From Bacillota bacterium (GTDB taxonomy: Bacteria > Bacillota > UBA4882 > UBA8346): a DNA stretch of 64,000 nt. The notes under the pieces were generated by a model. It ran no database searches, was not told the origin of the DNA, and saw only the letters and a program-made list of their open reading frames with translations. The position numbers and the translations under genes are program-made. This document shows, piece by piece, positions 63,361 to 64,000 of the stretch (the first letter of the stretch is position 1; each line of letters opens with the position of its first letter). The stretch is taken from assembly GCA_023426245.1 (NCBI GenBank), contig JAFABB010000004.1:1-64000 (forward strand). The letters are read 5' to 3'.

Positions 63361-64000
63361 TTACCCTTTAATACCGGCCATAGATACGCCCTGGACAATA
63401 TGTCTCTGGAGAAGAATGAATACGATCATCGCCGGAATCGTGGCCAATGTCGTCGCCGCCAGAACAGGGTTCAAAGTCATGGGAAAGCTGGATACAAACG
63501 TTGGAATCCCGGTGGGAAGCACCATGTTTTCCTGGGATGTAATGCAGATATACGGCCAAATGTAGTTGTTCCATGATAAAAGAAAGAAAAAGATGGTAAT
63601 GGCATACATCGCGGCCTTGGTTAGAGGCAAGCAGATATTCCACCACAATTGAAATTTATTGCAACCATCCAGGGTGGCTGCTTCAACATATTCCTCCGGC
63701 ACCCCATCCATAAACTGCTTCAATAAAAAGATACCCAAAGGATTGGTTAAGCCGGGTAAGATCAAGCCCCAGATCGAATCGATTAATTTTAGGTGCAAGG
63801 CTGTTTCATACAATGGTATCAAGATTGCTTCCGTCGGAATCAACAACCCCGACAGGATGAATATGTACATCAAGACTCGAAGTTTGAATTTGATTTTGGA
63901 TAATGCAAATGCCGCCAGTGAACTCACCAGAAGTAATATCACGGTACTGATGGCGGAGATTAAAAAGCTATTATAGGTCCATAACAAAATGGGGGAAGAT
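63361..64000 (-). CDS. Sugar ABC transporter permease, MalG type (partial)
   Basis: The last 213 residues of a permease; the frame stays open to the right edge of the window, so the 5' part is missing. Four or more membrane segments are visible, with the EAA loop VEAATLDGCNKFQLWWNICLPL (given as EAATLDGCNKFQ) and the usual ending GVSMAGIKG. It belongs to a second importer, distinct from the one at 54.6-56.3 kb, and probably feeds the GH2 enzyme encoded next to it. Confidence 0.92.
   Translation of the reverse strand, partial: SSPILLWTYNSFLISAISTVILLLVSSLAAFALSKIKFKLRVLMYIFILSGLLIPTEAILIPLYETALHLKLIDSIWGLILPGLTNPLGIFLLKQFMDGVPEEYVEAATLDGCNKFQLWWNICLPLTKAAMYAITIFFFLLSWNNYIWPYICITSQENMVLPTGIPTFVSSFPMTLNPVLAATTLATIPAMIVFILLQRHIVQGVSMAGIKG

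Noticed and set aside
1..64000. CRISPR arrays, transposase genes, prophage genes
   Set aside because: No regularly spaced repeats with unique spacers and no transposase, integrase or phage structural genes were seen.

Overview
The window reads as chromosomal DNA of a spore-forming member of the Bacillota that also has an outer membrane. Spore genes are a YpeB germination protein, a complete GerA-GerC-GerB germinant receptor operon with a fourth small gene, and UvsE. Outer-membrane markers are an LptD-type barrel, a Pal/OmpA-domain lipoprotein fused to ankyrin repeats, a TonB-like protein and a small candidate barrel. Strong AAGGAGG-type ribosome binding sites, a T-box leader and TTGACA-17-TATAAT promoters also fit Bacillota. 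The sequence does not name a genus. No CRISPR array, rRNA, tRNA or intact insertion sequence was recognised.

Left part (1-12.6 kb), mostly minus strand: comB-like phosphatase, LCP-family wall enzyme, serA behind a serine T-box, ypeB, helD, a class C beta-lactamase-fold hydrolase, a LysM protein with an arginine-rich tail, an rsgA remnant behind a CD3324-like gene, and a small promoter-driven reading frame broken by an in-frame stop. From 12.6 to 15.9 kb a biotin operon (bioY, ECF ATPase, ECF T-component, bioB) lies behind a clear BirA operator.

Middle part (15.9-33.4 kb): an MFS exporter, ogt, lgt, the TonB-like and ankyrin-Pal envelope genes, a short-chain dehydrogenase, a ferritin-like protein, a frameshifted RhaT-type transporter, an S9 peptidase, uvsE, and a group of redox genes (metallo-hydrolase, old yellow enzyme, two flavodoxin-fold reductases, Fe-S protein, PhzF, nitroreductase) divergent from an HxlR regulator.

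Right part (33.5-64 kb): a secreted three-fold repeat protein, the ger operon with a candidate sigma-G promoter, an outer-membrane/secreted group (MACPF-like protein, small barrel, LptD), an Lrp-LysE pair, a eukaryotic-type hexokinase, a GGDEF/HD-GYP sensor, and a hemicellulose locus (YesM/YesN-type two-component system, ABC importer, GH43, GH2, and part of a second importer). Within that locus a MefA-like exporter lies behind a 300-nt leader encoding MHFIRLR, which resembles macrolide-sensing RLR leader peptides. Long hairpins of one repeated design end at least three transcription units.
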